Shown one piece after another: positions 6,704 through 7,381 of a stretch of DNA of 7,381 nt (its first letter is position 1; each line of letters begins with the position of its first letter). Position numbers and translations under genes: made by a program. Below the pieces are notes generated by a model. That model worked only from the letters and a program-made list of their open reading frames with translations. It was not told the origin of the DNA and ran no database searches. The DNA lies in the NCBI GenBank assembly GCA_934277845.1, contig CAKQVV010000076.1, positions 1-7,381 of the forward strand, in the 5' to 3' direction. This stretch comes from an uncultured Clostridia bacterium (GTDB taxonomy: Bacteria; Bacillota; Clostridia; Christensenellales; Pumilibacteraceae).

Positions 6704-6883
6704 TTACTTGCAACAGCCGCAGTCGTTCTTGCCGCAAATGCAGTTGATGAGCAGGAGCCATACGAGCATATCGCAGCAGTCGCAGCCCTTGCGGTCATAA
6801 CAGCCGCAATCGTTTTTGCCGCAGCAACACAAAAGAATGAGTATGAGGAAAATGTCGTTGCAGCCGCATCCGTTGTTGAACAT
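6704..6883 (-). CDS. Small cysteine-rich protein with an internal duplication, function unknown
   Basis: 59 residues running from ATG 6883-6881 to TAA 6706-6704, with 15 cysteines (residues 6, 8, 19-21, 26, 28, 34, 36, 37, 48, 50, 55, 57 and 58). Residues 8-28 and 37-57 are a duplication with a period of exactly 29: a short hydrophobic stretch (IFLILILL or LVWLLLI), a Cys cluster, then GKNDCGC in both. Within GKNDCGC the two DNA copies differ only at third codon positions (AAA/AAG, GAT/GAC), which supports real coding. AAGGAGGG (6899-6892) is an excellent ribosome site. No signal peptide is clear, though the hydrophobic stretches could touch a membrane. Short Cys/hydrophobic proteins of unknown role are common in Clostridia. 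Metal binding, disulfide cross-linking or a surface/spore-coat role are all possible, and none is shown. It is divergent from glyQS and has a terminator-like hairpin downstream. Confidence 0.75.
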   Translation of the reverse strand: MFNNGCGCNDIFLILILLCCCGKNDCGCYDRKGCDCCDMLVWLLLINCICGKNDCGCCK

Positions 6884-6891
6884 GGTGATTA

Positions 6892-6899
6892 CCCTCCTT
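6892..6899 (-). promoter_or_regulatory. Very strong ribosome binding site that fixes the start of the cysteine-rich gene
   Basis: AAGGAGGG is near-perfectly complementary to the 16S rRNA 3' end. Its AGGAGG part lies nine bases before ATG 6883. It is the main reason to accept so short a gene. Confidence 0.8.
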
Positions 6900-6998
6900 G
6901 TGAGATTTTCGGGAACGCGTCCCTGTCGGATTTTACCCGGGCGTCGGAGAGCGGAAACGCGCGCCGTCCGCTTCCCTTCGCCTTTGTCTTTCGCTGTG

Positions 6999-7025
6999 AG
7001 GATATCCTAGTTTCATAATATGAAA
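6999..7025. promoter_or_regulatory. Two adjacent palindromes, possible operator
   Basis: AGGATATCCT (6999-7008) is a perfect 10-base palindrome. Two bases later TTTCATAATATGAAA (7011-7025) is a perfect 7+7 palindrome around one base. They sit upstream of the cysteine-rich gene, where its promoter should be. A TATTAT at 7020-7015 inside the second palindrome, or another at 7047-7042 with TTGCTT at 7070-7065, could be its -10. Neither has a convincing -35, so the role as an operator is inference. Confidence 0.4.
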
Positions 7026-7048
7026 AATCCGCGATAGTGTGATAATAC

Positions 7049-7077
7049 TTGACAAAAAACGAAAAAGCAATTATCAT
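7049..7077 (+). promoter_or_regulatory. Sigma-A promoter of the glycyl-tRNA synthetase gene
   Basis: TTGACA (7049-7054), a 17-base spacer and TATCAT (7072-7077), so a perfect -35 and a five-of-six -10. The start point would be near 7084, giving a leader of about 65 bases. Confidence 0.8.
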
Positions 7078-7089
7078 TGTTTATGACGT

Positions 7090-7111
7090 TTTGTCGGAAA
7101 CCGCCGACAAA
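7090..7111 (+). other. Hairpin in the leader of the glycyl-tRNA synthetase mRNA
   Basis: TTTGTCGG (7090-7097) pairs perfectly with CCGACAAA (7104-7111) around loop AAACCG. It sits just after the predicted start point and has no U-run after it, so it is not a terminator. It may be a 5' stabilising stem. The leader is far too short for a T-box. Confidence 0.5.
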
Positions 7112-7148
7112 CTCGCTAATACAATAACACCTTTTCAAGGAGATATTT

Positions 7149-7381
7149 ATGGCTGACGGAACGCTTACGATGGACAAACTGACCGCGCTGTGCAAAGGTC
7201 GCGGTTTTATTTTCGCCGGGAGCGAAATTTACGGCGGACTTGCGAACACCTGGGATTACGGTCCTTTGGGCGTGGAACTGAAAAACAACGTCAAAAAGGC
7301 TTGGTGGAAAAAATTCGTTACCGAAAACCGATACAACGTCGGACTCGACGCGGCGATCCTTATGAATCCGCAGACCTGGGT
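7149..7381 (+). CDS. glyQS: Glycyl-tRNA synthetase, homodimeric class II type (N-terminal part)
   Basis: The first 77 residues are visible before the window ends; the family is usually about 450-500 residues. The enzyme charges tRNA-Gly with glycine using ATP in the cytosol. The segment GRGFIFAGSEIYGGLANTW (17-35), followed by DYGPLGVELKNN (36-47) and then NVGLDAAILMNPQTW (63-77), is the highly conserved start of the eukaryote/Firmicute-type single-chain enzyme, including the class II motif 1 region. It is not the alpha2beta2 GlyQ/GlyS form. AAGGAG (7137-7142) lies six bases before the ATG. ATG at 7170 is in frame, but it is the less likely start because the ribosome site fits 7149. The gene is transcribed away from the cysteine-rich gene. 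Confidence 0.95.
   Translation, partial: MADGTLTMDKLTALCKGRGFIFAGSEIYGGLANTWDYGPLGVELKNNVKKAWWKKFVTENRYNVGLDAAILMNPQTW

Noticed and set aside
6884..7010. Structured RNA in the leader of the cysteine-rich gene
   Set aside because: There are GC-rich stems (GCGGA/TCCGC near 6951-6971, GGGA/TCCC near 6910-6922), but they are short and no known RNA class fits. A covariance search would be needed to revive it.
6665..7018. 117-codon plus-strand frame beginning with GTG
   Set aside because: No ribosome site. It runs antisense, codon for codon, to the cysteine-rich gene; its Ala/Val richness mirrors the GCA/GTT complements of the Cys and Asn codons.

Overview
The window looks like chromosome from an uncultured low-to-mid GC Firmicute, probably a gut-type Clostridia lineage. 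This is inference from four things: strong AGGAGG-type ribosome sites, sigma-A promoters of TTGACA/TATAAT type, an ECF-type vitamin transporter with a type III pantothenate kinase, and a homodimeric-type glycyl-tRNA synthetase. No rRNA, tRNA, phage or plasmid marker is visible that would place it more precisely.

Layout. (1) 1-3022, minus: the N-terminal ~1007 residues of a very large secreted protein with tandem Ig-like domains. It runs off the left edge and has its own consensus promoter at 3078-3106. (2) 3165-5869, minus: a tight three-gene operon read right to left, consisting of an ECF transporter S component (candidate pantothenate transporter), coaX (pantothenate kinase III) and hom (homoserine dehydrogenase with ACT domain). 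The genes abut or overlap (TAA|ATG, then ATGA), and a sigma-A-like promoter lies at 5965-5994. (3) 5999-6703: 705 bases with no convincing gene. They hold a tandem array of a ~103-base repeat, a fourth partial copy, a fifth inverted copy and a terminator. Every repeat copy carries a central hairpin whose arms differ in sequence yet still pair. (4) 6704-6883, minus: an overlooked 59-residue, 25% cysteine protein with an internal 29-residue duplication. (5) 6884-7148: a divergent intergenic region with two adjacent palindromes and the promoter of the next gene. (6) 7149-7381, plus: the start of glycyl-tRNA synthetase, cut by the right edge.

Functional links. The operon joins vitamin B5 uptake (inferred) and phosphorylation, the entry to CoA synthesis, with the homoserine branch of aspartate-family amino acid synthesis. 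The large surface protein is transcribed in the same direction behind hom, but it has its own strong promoter and no obvious terminator separates them. The cysteine-rich protein and the hairpin repeats are the least explained parts of the window.
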